Assembly (NCBI GenBank): GCA_037013495.1
Contig: CM072810.1
Coordinates: 81,700,449-81,764,448 of the forward strand
Direction: 5' to 3'
Source: Hippophae tibetana
Lineage: Eukaryota; Streptophyta; Magnoliopsida; Rosales; Elaeagnaceae
Length of the DNA stretch: 64,000 nt
How positions within the stretch are numbered: the first letter of the stretch is position 1; the number at the start of each line of letters is the position of its first letter. Of this stretch, positions 45,261 to 55,411 are shown in pieces. The notes under the pieces are model-generated. The model ran no database searches, had not been told where the DNA came from, and saw only the letters and a list, made by a program, of their open reading frames with translations. Made by a program: the position numbers and the translations under genes.

Positions 45261-46138
45261 CAAATTAATGGTGGTAGGATAAAACATCATCTTATTTAAT
45301 TTTCAGCAACAACATAGTTCAAAGAAATCAAAATTGACAACAACGGGGTAACTCCATGAGTCACAAAAAAACCTCTTCATTTGGTTCACATCATAACTAC
45401 TCGTAGGGCTGCAACATTTATAATTGGATTCTCAGTTCAAGACACCAGAAGAGTCATTTTAGAAGTAATGAGTTTTTCTTTTTCTTTTCTATTAAATATA
45501 CAAATAAGAATAAGTCTTAAAATCTATAGAATATAATTATAGTTTATGTAAAAGAAGTAAATATAAAAAAAGAGAATAAAAGTAAATAACAGAAAAAGGA
45601 AAGGAAAAATTAAAAGATATATAGCAGTTTCAAAAATATCAGTTACTATGAAGATTAAACGAACAAAACATATAATAGTAACAAGCGTGATTTTAACACT
45701 CAACGACAGCAACCAGAAAAGAGTGTAAAACTGGTAAATAAAAATGTTACAAAATAAAAAAGTGGGAAAGAAATAAAAATTTAATAAACAAACACAAAAA
45801 TAACAATATTGATACTAAATAACTTAATAATAAGTTCATGTAAAACAATATCAGCAAAAGTAACACAGCAATATAGTTAATACAAGAAATAAAGTTATAT
45901 CCAATTATTGAAAGAAAAAAAATTAATAAGCTACAGCCGTAACGCAGTAAGGAAAACTGAAAAGATGACAAATTGAAAGTAGTGATAAATGAAAAGGTGA
46001 AAAAGAAATAATTAATATAAACAACAGTTTACTGTAAAGAATCAATAAACTCAAAAAAAAAAATTGTTTGTCCCAAAAAAGGATAAAATTACATTAACAT
46101 AGTAGGAAATAATATAAAGAATAATTAAGAATAAAAAT
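45261..46138. other. Copia-B 5' leader, non-coding
   Basis: A/T-rich DNA between gag and the 5' LTR-like repeat. No primer-binding site was recognised. Confidence 0.4.
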
Positions 46139-46490
46139 ATATTAATTAAAATTAAAAATATACAAATATAAATATATATATATATATATAAATTATAAAT
46201 GTAAAATTTAAATAATGCAAAGGAAAAACTGAGACATGTGTATCTCTGCTCATTGTGGTGTTAGAAAATTTCAAAAATTTATATTTTAAGATACAACGAT
46301 TAAATGATAATAAACTTATATCATAGTTTATTATCCCGCGAATTTTTAAATATTTGAATTCTATTGAAAAAACTTAAATCTAGATTGAAAATACAAAAAA
46401 AATATATATTTTTTTCTATTTTTTCATGCTATCTTTTTTTTATTGCTCGAAGTCTTGTTGTTGAATTTAAATGATATATATATATAGCCC
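46139..46490 (-). repeat. Copia-B 5' LTR-like repeat with inverted edge
   Basis: Matches 40672-41075 in the same orientation up to about 46440. The last ~45 bp (GAAGTCTTGTTGTTGAATTT...) match 41020-41070 only as the reverse complement, so the outer edge is inverted relative to the other copy. Confidence 0.6.
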
Positions 46491-46519
46491 TTTTTTGGTA
46501 TTTCTATATATTATTTTAA

Positions 46520-47403
46520 AAAATTATATTTCTTCAATTTTATTGGACAAAATTTCAATGAATTAGATCCATAAGAATTTTTGACTAACTTTTTATCCTA
46601 TTCCATTTTGTTAGTTCGATCGTGGAATTTCTTGTTTGTATTTCCAGAATATAAGTGTTTGATTTGTCATATTGTTATAATAGGTTCTATGGATAGTGCA
46701 TAAAATGAGTCTGTCATCTTAATAGAGATGATTTTATTTTGTCATATATTCATTTTTAGTATTTGAAACATGAAATATATCAAATAGAATATAAAGTAAG
46801 AACTATGATTCATACTTAATATTTAGACCATGCGATCAAACTCCCATTTGTTAGATTTATAAGTTATAAATTGAAATATTTTTATTCTTTCAAATCCCAT
46901 TTATACTTATTTTGATCAAAAGGCAAAATTTTGATTTTTTAGTCATTATATTTATTCATTAAATGAAGTGATGATCCAAGGTTCTTACTCCAAGGAAATT
47001 TTACAATTAGTTTGAAAGGGTTTTATTAAATCATCGTGGTTCTAATATAAATTTGAGGTTTTAATTGATTCATGGGATCTTAACAAGAGAATTCCTATCA
47101 ATAATAAAGAAAATGATAGTAAAGTAAGTCGTATTACATATGACAAATAATAACAAAACAATAACGATAATAGGTAAATAGAAGATTCAAGAGGCCTATA
47201 GTCATCAACATAAAAACGAATACGATGACTTGGTATTTTGCCATTAGAACCACAAGAAATTGAATCATAGAATTAAAAAGTTTTAAAATTTTACACATAT
47301 ATGGTAGAACTAGTATTAGAGTGTTTCTGTTTGAGCCGTAGGAGGTAAAATTCTCATATATAGTTCTTAAAGGGCGAGTCTTTTAGGGTTTTCCTATCTC
47401 AAT
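46520..47403 (+). pseudogene. petB: Plastid petB group II intron (nuclear copy)
   Basis: Resembles the plastid petB intron along its length. The 3' part shows a domain V-like hairpin at 47333-47366 (GAGCCGTAGGAGG...TTCTCATATA) and the tail before exon 2. Many point changes are present. Confidence 0.7.
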
Positions 47404-48016
47404 AAAATATATGATTGGTTCAAAGAACGTCTTGAAATTCAAACAATTGCAGATGATATAATTAGTAAATATGTTCCTCCTTATTTCAATATATTTTATC
47501 ATCTAGGAGGAATTATGCTTACTTGTTTTTTAGTACAAGTAGCTATAAGGTTTTTCGATGAATTTTTATTGTCGTCTAACTATTACAGAGGCTTTTGTTT
47601 CTGTTCAATATATAATGATTGAAGCCAACTTTGGTTGGTAATCCAATCAGTTCATAGGTGATCAGTTAGTAGGATGGTCCTAATGATGATTCTACATAAC
47701 TAGTGGATTTAAAAATCCTCGCGAATTGACTTAGGTTATAGGTGTATTGACCACATCTTGGTGTAATTGGTTATTCCTTACCCTAGGACCAAATTAGTTA
47801 TTGGGTAATCAAAATTCTAACAAGTGTGCCTATAGCTATTCCTATCATAGGATTGCCTTTGGTAGAGTTATTGTGCGGAAGTGATAGCGTAGGACAATCT
47901 ACTTTGACCCTTTTTTTTTTACAGTTTATATACTTTTGTATTATGTATTCTTACTTCCATATTTATGTTAATGCACTTCCTAATGATAAGTAAGCAATGT
48001 ATTTTTGGCCCATTAT
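47404..48016 (+). pseudogene. petB: Plastid petB exon 2 (nuclear copy)
   Basis: Cytochrome b6 of the thylakoid b6f complex, in a nuclear plastid-DNA (NUPT) copy. The start [20 protein letters not shown] follows the intron tail directly, and [13 protein letters not shown] and later nucleotide blocks (GGTTATTCCTTACCcT, ATTTATGTTAATGCACTTCC) follow. Small deletions and stops, for example after SIYND, destroy the frame. Because the copy includes the intron, it came from DNA and not from spliced RNA. Confidence 0.9.
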
Positions 48017-48911
48017 AAAGAGCATATAGCATATTTGTAATTAATCATTTATCACTTAGGGTAAGGACAATAGTATTTCATTGCTACAAATATGGATGAT
48101 TAAAAAGAATAAGACATGTATTTGGATATTTATCTTCAAATCAAAAAAATGTACTAGATGTATCATTTATTTATTTAATACTCATTACTCATAGTTGAAG
48201 TGAACTTTTTGAAGATAAAATGGATTATGGGAGTGTATGATTTGAACTATTGATTAGGTCATGCATAATATATGTTCTTATTTGTCACATTTGAATTTAT
48301 AATAAAAAAATGTGTCTTTGTTCCAACCACCATGTAAGCCTATAGAAGGATAGGCTCGTTCGTTTGAAAAAAATCCTTTTATGATCAAATTCGACAATGT
48401 CATGTATGAATATGCTCTGTAAGAGCCATTAGAAAGAATAAGTGATGTGGTATAATCAATTCTAGATTATGTTCTATATATTTCACTTATTGAATAGTAT
48501 AGAATTGTATTCATTTCCTCTGCATTGACTTAATTTATTAGACTATTGGAGTGAAACAAAGGGTTTAAAGAAGAATAACAAGTAAATCCTTTGTATGTAA
48601 AAAGTCTCGGCATTCTTGGGAAAAAATTCCAATTGCAAGGTTTGAGACGACTCAAAAAGCATTTGATCATGATTAACTTTGTAGGCTTACTTGGGTAACA
48701 TTTTATATGTAATGGGTGGTTTTTGAAACTCTTGAAAGGAAATATAGTAAAAAAATTCTTAAATAGTTTTTTTTATATATGTATGAATAACATATCAATT
48801 TTTTTTATATGGATCTATTCAGTTCATTTGATTTGTGGTCGAGTTGTATGATAAAAAATTATCATATTCGGTTCTTTCGGGGAATGGATCTATAATAATT
48901 CACCTATCCTA
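48017..48911 (+). pseudogene. petD: Plastid petB-petD spacer, petD exon 1 and intron
   Basis: Collinear continuation of the petB copy. ATGGGAGTGTATG at 48227 corresponds to the 8-nt petD exon 1 and the start of its group II intron, which runs to about 48911. Confidence 0.7.
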
Positions 48912-49348
48912 CTAACCAAAAAACTTGACTTGAACGATCTTGTATTAAGAACTAAGTTTGCTAAAAGGATGGGTTATAATTATTATGGAGAGCCTACATG
49001 GCCCAATGGACATTTTATATGTTTTTTTTATAGTTATTTTAGTTACTCTTGTGTATAGTGTAGGTTTAGCGGTTCTGAAATAATCAATGATTGGAGAAGT
49101 CGTAGATCCTTTTGCAACTTTGTTGGAGATATTGCCTGAATGATATTTTTTTCCTGAATTCATTCTTCGTAGAGTGCCCAATAAATTACTGGGCATTCTT
49201 TTAATGGTTTTAGTACCTATAGGATTATTAACATTACCCTTTTTGGAGAATATTAATAAATTTCAAAACCCATTTAGTTGTTCAGTAGTGACAACCATTT
49301 TTTGGTTGGTTTTGTAGTAGCCCTTTGGTGTGGTATTAGGGAAACGTT
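48912..49348 (+). pseudogene. petD: Plastid petD exon 2 (nuclear copy)
   Basis: Subunit IV of the b6f complex. The nucleotide order matches petD exon 2: ACCAAAAAACTTGACTTGAA, GCTAAAAGGATGGGTTATAA, CCTTTTTGGAGAATATTAAT, AATCCATTT-like sequence and GTAGCCCTTTGGT. Stops and indels are present. It ends within the last codons at a junction with rpl2 sequence near 49348. Confidence 0.9.
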
Positions 49349-49349
49349 A

Positions 49350-49475
49350 GATAAGGCCCCAATTGGAAGAAAAATATATTTGTAACTCCTTGTAGTTATC
49401 TTGCACTTGGAAGAAGTAGAAAAAAAGAATAAATATAGTGATAAATTTGATTCTTCAGTGTTGTAGTAAATATGA
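49350..49475 (+). pseudogene. rpl2: Plastid rpl2 3' end (nuclear copy)
   Basis: Corresponds to the C-terminal end of ribosomal protein L2 (GGCCCCAATTGGAAGAAAAA, GCACTTGGAAGAAGTAGAAA and the terminal TAGTAAATA). Only the last ~40 codons are present. Confidence 0.8.
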
Positions 49476-49570
49476 GAGAAAATATAATTTATTTCTTCTT
49501 CTTTTCATTCTATTTATAGAATAGAGATTTTATATTCTTAGAATTCTCTACATAGAATCTATTTTTTAAT

Positions 49571-49646
49571 GGGTGAACTACGGGAATTGAACCTGTGCAT
49601 GATGGATTCACATTCTATTACCTTGATCCACTTTGCTACATCCGCC
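49571..49646 (-). tRNA. trnH-GUG: Plastid-derived trnH-GUG copy (degenerate)
   Basis: The minus strand reads as plastid tRNA-His, with the GUG anticodon at 49609-49611 (CAC in plus), an acceptor start GGCGGATGTAGC and a T-arm GGTTCAATTCCCGT. A G-to-A change in the anticodon stem and other changes weaken pairing, so it is probably not functional. Confidence 0.85.
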
Positions 49647-49791
49647 CTATATTATATAAATTATAAATATTTCAATTTATACCATTCAATATTTTTTCTT
49701 TCTTCTTCTAAAATAGAACACAACATAAATAAATTTTTATCTTTAAATTGAAATTAAAATATTCAAATAGAAAAAAATAAGAGTCATTATT

Positions 49792-50002
49792 GTGGCACGT
49801 TCACTCAAAAAACCCTTTTGTACCAAATCATTTATTAAGAAAAATAAAGAGGCTTAATACAAAAGAGAAAAAAGAAATAATAATAACTTGGTCTTGGGTG
49901 TCTACCATTATACCTATAATGATCAAACATACCATAACTACTCTTAATGGAAAGGAGCATTTTTCCATTTATATAATAGATTATGGGCAAATGCGTTCAT
50001 AG
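49792..50002 (+). pseudogene. rps19: Plastid rps19 (nuclear copy)
   Basis: Small-subunit ribosomal protein S19. It has the GTG start at 49792 (typical for plastid rps19), then [39 protein letters not shown] and [12 protein letters not shown] 1-nt change early in the gene shifts the frame relative to the GTG, and the sequence ends at ...MRS*, lacking the last third. Confidence 0.85.
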
Positions 50003-50044
50003 TGACTAGGATGGATATCATGTATTCACAAACTAGCAATTTGA

Positions 50045-50570
50045 CTAAATCAACCCTCTCGAACCCAAATAACTCAATTTTCTCCGATAAACTATTTGTG
50101 TTAATGGATTAATTCGATCCAAAACTTGAGATAACATGTGTAATCTGAAAAAAGATTCATAAGTGGTTAATGGAGTTGAAGTTATCAAATTCTAAGAAGT
50201 TGATATTGATTTATGCCTAATTGCTCCACTTATAATTCCTCTAACCATATTTTCTAAACAAACCAAGGCTAATTCGAATTGATCTTGTAATAGATCCGTT
50301 ATAGAACGAAAATTTTATTTTTCAAATGATTCATATCATCAAGTGTACCCATTCCAAATTTCATGCCAATCAAATAATCTGTTACTGCCAAAATATCTAG
50401 TGGCAACAAAAACCTAATGTTCTAAGGTATATTAAGATTTAGCATACAGTTGATATTTTGTTGACCAATCCTTCCTAATTCACATCTTTGTTGAAATAAT
50501 TTCTTTTGTAATTCCTTAAATAAGGATTTAGAAAATACCAGATCTATACAAGCAAATCTTTATTATTCCA
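50045..50570 (-). pseudogene. rpoB: Plastid rpoB fragment (nuclear copy)
   Basis: Part of the beta subunit of plastid-encoded RNA polymerase. The minus strand reads [12 protein letters not shown], then [17 protein letters not shown] and a ...[16 protein letters not shown] region in changed form, matching the rpoB C-terminal half. Stops and indels break it. Confidence 0.8.
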
Positions 50571-50702
50571 TGTATGTTTGCTTTTGGCTCAAATGAGCAT
50601 TCTGAAGAAACTTCAATTCAATTAAGTTATGCTATAGAAAAAAGAAGATTGTTAGGTGTTGGGTTTTTACTCTTGTTAATTAAGCTAAGAAAGCACTCAT
50701 CC

Positions 50703-51256
50703 TTCAATTAAAAACTTCAATTTGTGCACGCAAGAAATAGGCTAATCCAGTAGCTTTTTGCTCAATTTCTCGTTGAGTTAAATTCTCATCAATACGAGTC
50801 AAAGGAATGGATCCCAGGCCTCTTATTTTCATATAAAGGGAACGATGAGCATAAAAAACCCTCTTTAATTTCTATTATGATGGAATGAATGTCTTTCGTA
50901 AGTAATCGAAGGAAGATGTGACGATTTTTTCCAAGAAATTTCCAATGAAAAATACAAACTATTTCTTCCTTTCGATCGAATCAATCATAATCACTACCCA
51001 CATTCCATGAAATGTTGCACCACAAATAGAAACTAATAAAAAACCTACGATTCCATAGAAATACATCACGATCCCTTGTGGAAAAATATTTGCAAAGAGG
51101 AAAATAAAGATATCAAATTCCTCCTATGATAATTGAAATTTCCAACCAATAAGAATCCCAATGAATCTAAAAAAATGATAAAGTCCTAACAAAATTACTC
51201 ATTTTTCGAGACCCTGTTATAAGTTCTATCCATATATGGTCTGATCACCAACTCAT
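50703..51256 (-). pseudogene. ycf4: Plastid ycf4 (nuclear copy)
   Basis: Photosystem I assembly protein Ycf4. The ATG at 51254-51256 starts MSW-like sequence. Recognisable parts are the IWIELITGSRKMSNFV region, FPQGIVMYFYGIVGFLLVSI and the C-terminal [19 protein letters not shown] part. Frameshifts are present in between. Nearly full length. Confidence 0.85.
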
Positions 51257-51263
51257 ACTATAT

Positions 51264-51551
51264 TTATTCTTTATTTTGTGTCTTATATCCTAAATAACTT
51301 AATAAAAGAGGGAGATATTTCTCTTCATCTAAAATCGATGGATCTTCTCGATTGAAAGATCCTCTATACGGATAGTACACATTCCAATTGACCAACAAAT
51401 TGGAATAGTTTTGTTCTAAAGCAAAGATATCCATAGAGTAGTTCATCCTATTCAAAAATTCACAACTAAGAATTACAAGATTCTCTTTTGGATAGGCCTT
51501 AGAAGGAGAAGGATGATTGGGATACCAACATAAGTCTATTATTAAATTCAC
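51264..51551 (-). CDS. Unassigned 95-residue ORF in plastid-derived block
   Basis: Open minus frame starting MNLIIDLCWYPNHPSPSKAY and ending LLLSYLGYKTQNKE, directly upstream of the ycf4 copy. I do not recognise it. Its base composition resembles the neighbouring plastid pieces, and it may be an unidentified plastid or other organelle fragment. No start signal supports expression. Confidence 0.3.
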   Translation of the reverse strand: MNLIIDLCWYPNHPSPSKAYPKENLVILSCEFLNRMNYSMDIFALEQNYSNLLVNWNVYYPYRGSFNREDPSILDEEKYLPLLLSYLGYKTQNKE

Positions 51552-51720
51552 CCGACCTAATAGTACCTATTTTGGGAATGTCTAACACCAAAGTCACTAA
51601 ATGGGTAATTCGTTAATTCCTAAAATAGACTATGTAATGTACTTTATCTATAAGTAGGCATTTTACCATAGATTTATATTGTATCAATTTACCGTTTTAT
51701 GATTCCTATTGAAGCATATA

Positions 51721-51784
51721 CTTGGGAACCCATCAGAGTCGTAGCAAAAATGAGTCTTCATTTGGAAATTGTCACTACTTATGA
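51721..51784 (+). pseudogene. rrn23: Plastid 23S rRNA fragment, sense orientation
   Basis: GGGAACCCATCAGAGTCGTA, GAGTCTTCATTT and AATTGTCACTACTTATG match the 23S sense strand. They run head-on into an antisense piece of the same gene at 51773-51783. Confidence 0.75.
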
Positions 51785-52080
51785 GTCGTCAGCTCATTCT
51801 TCAAAAGGCACGTAGTCAGAGCCCTGGGCTCTTCCCACTGGGAGCTTATGGTTTCATGTTCTATTTCATTCCCTAATAGGGGTTCTTTTCACCCTTCCCT
51901 CACGGTACTACTTCATTATCAATCACCCAGGAGTATTTAGCCTTACAAGGTGGTCCTTGCTAATTCACATAGGATTTCATGTGTCCAATGCTACTCGGAT
52001 CAGAGCATAAGCTAGTCAAAATTTTGACTACTAGACTATCACCATCTACGGTTCAACACTCCACTATTTCAACTAGTAAC
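51773..52080 (-). pseudogene. rrn23: Plastid 23S rRNA fragment, antisense orientation
   Basis: Plus-strand blocks GAGCCCTGGGCTC, GGTTTCATGTTCTATTTCA, CACGGTACTACTTCA, CACCCAGGAGTATTTAGCC, GGTGGTCCTTGCT and ACTATCACCATCTACGG are the reverse complement of plastid 23S rRNA. Many transitions are present. Not a functional rRNA. Confidence 0.9.
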
Positions 52081-52389
52081 AACCTAATGAGTTTTCTAAA
52101 GAAAAAAAACATTAAACATTCCATCTTCTGAAACTAACACTTTAGATGTAATTTGACATACAATAATTTCTATGTGTCTATTATGGATCTGCACTAGAAT
52201 CATATTGAATATTTGATGATATATTCCATACCTTGCTCAATCAAAAAACAAAAGTCAATTTTCAATCAACTAATGAATGCGGTCAATCCAATCCCCTTTC
52301 AATCAATCGATGACTGCACCTCTTCCATTCTTAATGTCTTAAAGTGTACTGATGAAACAAGAATGGCATGCAATGCCGATCTTGCAAAT
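52081..52389. other. Unassigned stretch
   Basis: No recognised gene. It contains a 65-residue plus frame without family match. Confidence 0.3.
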
Positions 52390-53720
52390 ACTTTGGTTTT
52401 ATATTTGTAAAACTCTCACAAGTGCACAGATCATTTTATAGAAAATGACAAGTATACCCCTAAGGTCGATCTAAGGAAGGAATATATGTGGTATTTAATT
52501 TATTATTCAAAATCTTAAAAATGAAATTAAATCCTGAAAATCTTATCACGATATTTTGGTTTTTTTGGTTCCTAATCTAATAACATTAAAAATAAACATA
52601 GATATGGATTCAATAAACAATTATGCAATTTTTTATCATTCATAACAATGGAGTATTTAAGGATATAATATTTAAGTTAATTATATTTGCTCATATTATT
52701 TAGGTTATTAAAGATATAAATTGATATTTATTGATTCTTTTTTTTATATAAATACTACCATTGGTGGGGTTAGACATTTTAAACTTTATTCAAGGTGTCC
52801 AAAGTAAACCTAAGAATTTAATTATCTGAGTACTAACTTTCAAGTTTTAAAGCCATTATTGAAAATATATTGTCAATACATTTTTGAATAATAGTTCTTA
52901 TAAAAACTTTTGAAATAGAACTTTACTCTAACTACCGGATGATTGTACCAACAAATAAAAGAGTACTACTCTAAATCAGATCATAGAATTAAACCTTAAA
53001 ATCTAATTTTTAGATTTAAGTTTGTAATGAAAAATAATATATTTCTCTTTAACATCCTTAATATAAAATCTTGAATAAAAACAAAATAAATTTATTTTAT
53101 AAAAATGTTTTACCTATTTAATATTTTGCAAGCATAACAACGTTATTATTATATGATAAACTAAGAAATCTTTCTAGAGAAAGAAAGCTAGAGATACAAA
53201 GAGCTGAGAAAATTGTGTGCTTTTTACAAAGGGGAGAAAAAGGCCAAAAAAGGTGGGAAAATATTTCAAAAATTGATTTTGGACACGTTTATATAGGCTG
53301 GCACGCGTGTAGAGTGCAAGAATTGCGGCAAATGGGAATTTGGCATTCGTAGGACATGACCTGGGCATGTGTTGGCACTCTCAAAAATCTAAGCAGTGTG
53401 TGCTGGCAACGTGCTGGGCGTGTTCTTGGATTGTGGGCGTGCGTAGGACTCAGCGTTTTTGACATTTTTGACCGTTTTGACCTATTTTGTGCAATGTTTC
53501 CATGTTTTTGACTTTTTCTCATTTCTTTTCTCAATATTTTTGTGATATATTTTTTCCAGTATTTTTCTTCGAGTCTTTAATTTATTTTTGAACGAAAATA
53601 CCTAAAAAAATAATAAATATACCCATGATTCTGAAAAGATAAATTTATATAAAAATATGATAAAATTATACAAATATAAATCTATTTATGAATTAAATTA
53701 CATTAAATCATGGCAATTTT
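52390..53720 (-). repeat. LTR-like repeat copy D
   Basis: Same family as A-C, in the orientation of A. It starts TTTGGTTTTATATTTGTAAA followed by ACTCTCACAAGTGCACAG and ends near ATCATGGCAATTTTAGCAC. A TATATAAACG box (minus) lies near 53285. It splits the plastid-derived region in two. Confidence 0.65.
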
Positions 53721-54084
53721 AGCACTAATGTACTATTCATAAAAGATAAGATTACAAGGTGCTCTTAGAAGGAGTTTTAAATAAAAGGATTCCCAAGTAA
53801 TTACTAAGGGAAGACCTTATTAAATAACTTTAGCTCGAATGTTCAAAGTCGGATGCTTAAACCATGCCATCCCTTTTAGCCTTAGAAAGTGTTATCCTAG
53901 AATCCAACCACACATTGTCTAACCATGTCCAATTCTTTCTTGATATATTCCTCCAAAAATATGATTCGTGTGGATTCTTCACCTAACTGAAGAAGAGATC
54001 TTGGTAGAATTTCCATAAATGAAATTGAGCATGTTTTCCATCTCTTCTTGAGAAACAAGTGGGCTATTTCTTTGCAAAAAATTT
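53721..54084. other. Unassigned stretch, possibly decayed plastid DNA
   Basis: Lies just upstream of the psaA piece. A 64-residue minus frame (53897-54091) has no recognised family. Confidence 0.3.
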
Positions 54085-54283
54085 CCATCATTTTTCTTTG
54101 GCTGAATGGTATGTATTTTCACAATGCTCAATTTTCCAATTATAAAGCATGGCTAAGCCATCCTACTCACATTGGACCTATTGCCCAAGTGGTTTGGCCA
54201 TAGTGGGTCAAGAAATATTGAATGGTGATGTAGGAGGGGGGTTTTTCTAGGAATACAAATAACCTCTAGTTTTTTCAACTTTG
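54085..54283 (+). pseudogene. psaA: Plastid psaA fragment (nuclear copy)
   Basis: Photosystem I core subunit A1, N-terminal third. Nucleotides CCATCATTTTTCTTTGGCTG, TTTTCCAATTATAAAGCATG and CATCCTACTCACATTGGACC followed by TATTGCCCAAGT encode [31 protein letters not shown] and QEILNGDVGGGF. Stops and shifts occur within 200 bp. Confidence 0.85.
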
Positions 54284-54289
54284 GCGTAT

Positions 54290-54911
54290 TGTTTTAAAAT
54301 AGGCTCATTCAATGATGGAAGATATTCTAATGTGATAAAAAAATAAATTCAAAGAGATCCTAGAATTCAAATTTGTAATTCGTTAAGCCCTTTAGGAATA
54401 GTGAGGAATTCTTTTTTTTTCCTTCAAATCAAAATAATTCTCCTTACTTTATACGTAGGTTATCGATTTAGCCTTGGATAAAAAGATAAAAAAAGGAAGG
54501 GGTGCAATACTCATTTTTCTTTTCCAATTTTTTATAATCAAATAATGGACAACTTCAAATCATTTTTTGATCATCATGAGTGTTTTATATTGAAAAAAAC
54601 TTCATCTCTTAATTTTGAAACCATTTTTGTATTAACTCTGTATTAACATTAATAGTAGAAAGAATATCGTGTTGCATATAGACTTCAAAAGGTATAGCTT
54701 TAACCCTATCAATGGTTCTATATTATTGATTGATAAAGAATCAAAGTGAATTTACCAATGAATCACGAAATGCTATTATTCTTCAATATGTTTTCTTAAT
54801 TTATTCAGAAATTATTCACAGAATCATGCACTTTTTCTTTACTGGTTATAATGAAAAAAAAGTGTAGTTGTTTGGACCAACATATTATTGATATAAATAA
54901 CATACACACAC
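54290..54911 (-). pseudogene. atpF: Plastid atpF group II intron (nuclear copy)
   Basis: Follows atpF exon 1 on the minus strand and starts GTGTGTGTATG. The 3' end and exon 2 are not present; sequence meets psaA near 54285. Confidence 0.6.
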
Positions 54912-55051
54912 TCTCTTCCAAAAAAATCAAAACACCCATTACTACACTTAGATTTATTGGATTTCTTGCTAAAATGTCAGTATTAAACCTGAATCTCGCG
55001 ACAAATAGCCAATAACCCAAGGAAGGGAAAAAAATCAGTTACATTTTTCAT
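54912..55051 (-). pseudogene. atpF: Plastid atpF exon 1 (nuclear copy)
   Basis: ATP synthase CF0 subunit b. The ATG at 55049-55051 gives MKNVTDFF, then after a frameshift [20 protein letters not shown], ending at the intron boundary near 54912. Confidence 0.85.
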
Positions 55052-55253
55052 ATGATCTCATCTTTCTTATAGATAAATAAATTGTCTAAATTTATTTAGA
55101 TATCTATTTGATATTTGATTTCTTATTTCTTTTTCGAATTATATTCTTTTTATATAAATACTAAATAGAGTCAAAATAAAACAGATTAATATATGGATTT
55201 ATAGATGTAAATGGATTTTTGAGTTGGAATTTTTGAATTATAGAATATGTAGA

Positions 55254-55411
55254 AAATTATCTACTTTCCCAATGTGCCTATGATGTAGCACCAGGTGGAC
55301 TATTAGCCAGTGTGTACCATCTTACAAGAATAGAGTATGGTACAGATCAATCAGAAGAAGTATGCATAAAAGTATTTGCTCCAAGGAATAATCCAAGAAT
55401 TTTGTCCGTTT
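55254..55411 (+). pseudogene. ndhJ: Plastid ndhJ fragment (nuclear copy)
   Basis: Subunit J of the plastid NDH complex: [49 protein letters not shown]. The open fragment ends at a sharp junction with a gypsy protease segment at about 55411. Confidence 0.9.

Larger units (their letters stand above)
40672..46490 (-). mobile_element. Copia-B, degenerate Ty1/copia retrotransposon
   Basis: Minus-strand copia element of a different kind from Copia-A (TNT1/Tork-like wording in RT and RNase H). The two ends share an LTR-like block of ~350-400 bp (about 40672-41075 and 46139-46490). Between them, on the minus strand, are gag, protease, integrase, RT and RNase H remnants in copia order, each with several frameshifts. 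It abuts EPRV-2 on its left and plastid-derived DNA on its right. Confidence 0.75.

Noticed and set aside
48945..49196. 83-residue minus frame
   Set aside because: Antisense shadow of the petD exon 2 copy.
49571..49646. trnH as a working nuclear tRNA gene
   Set aside because: Plastid-type sequence within a NUPT, with a mismatched anticodon stem and no sign of a nuclear tRNA gene setting.
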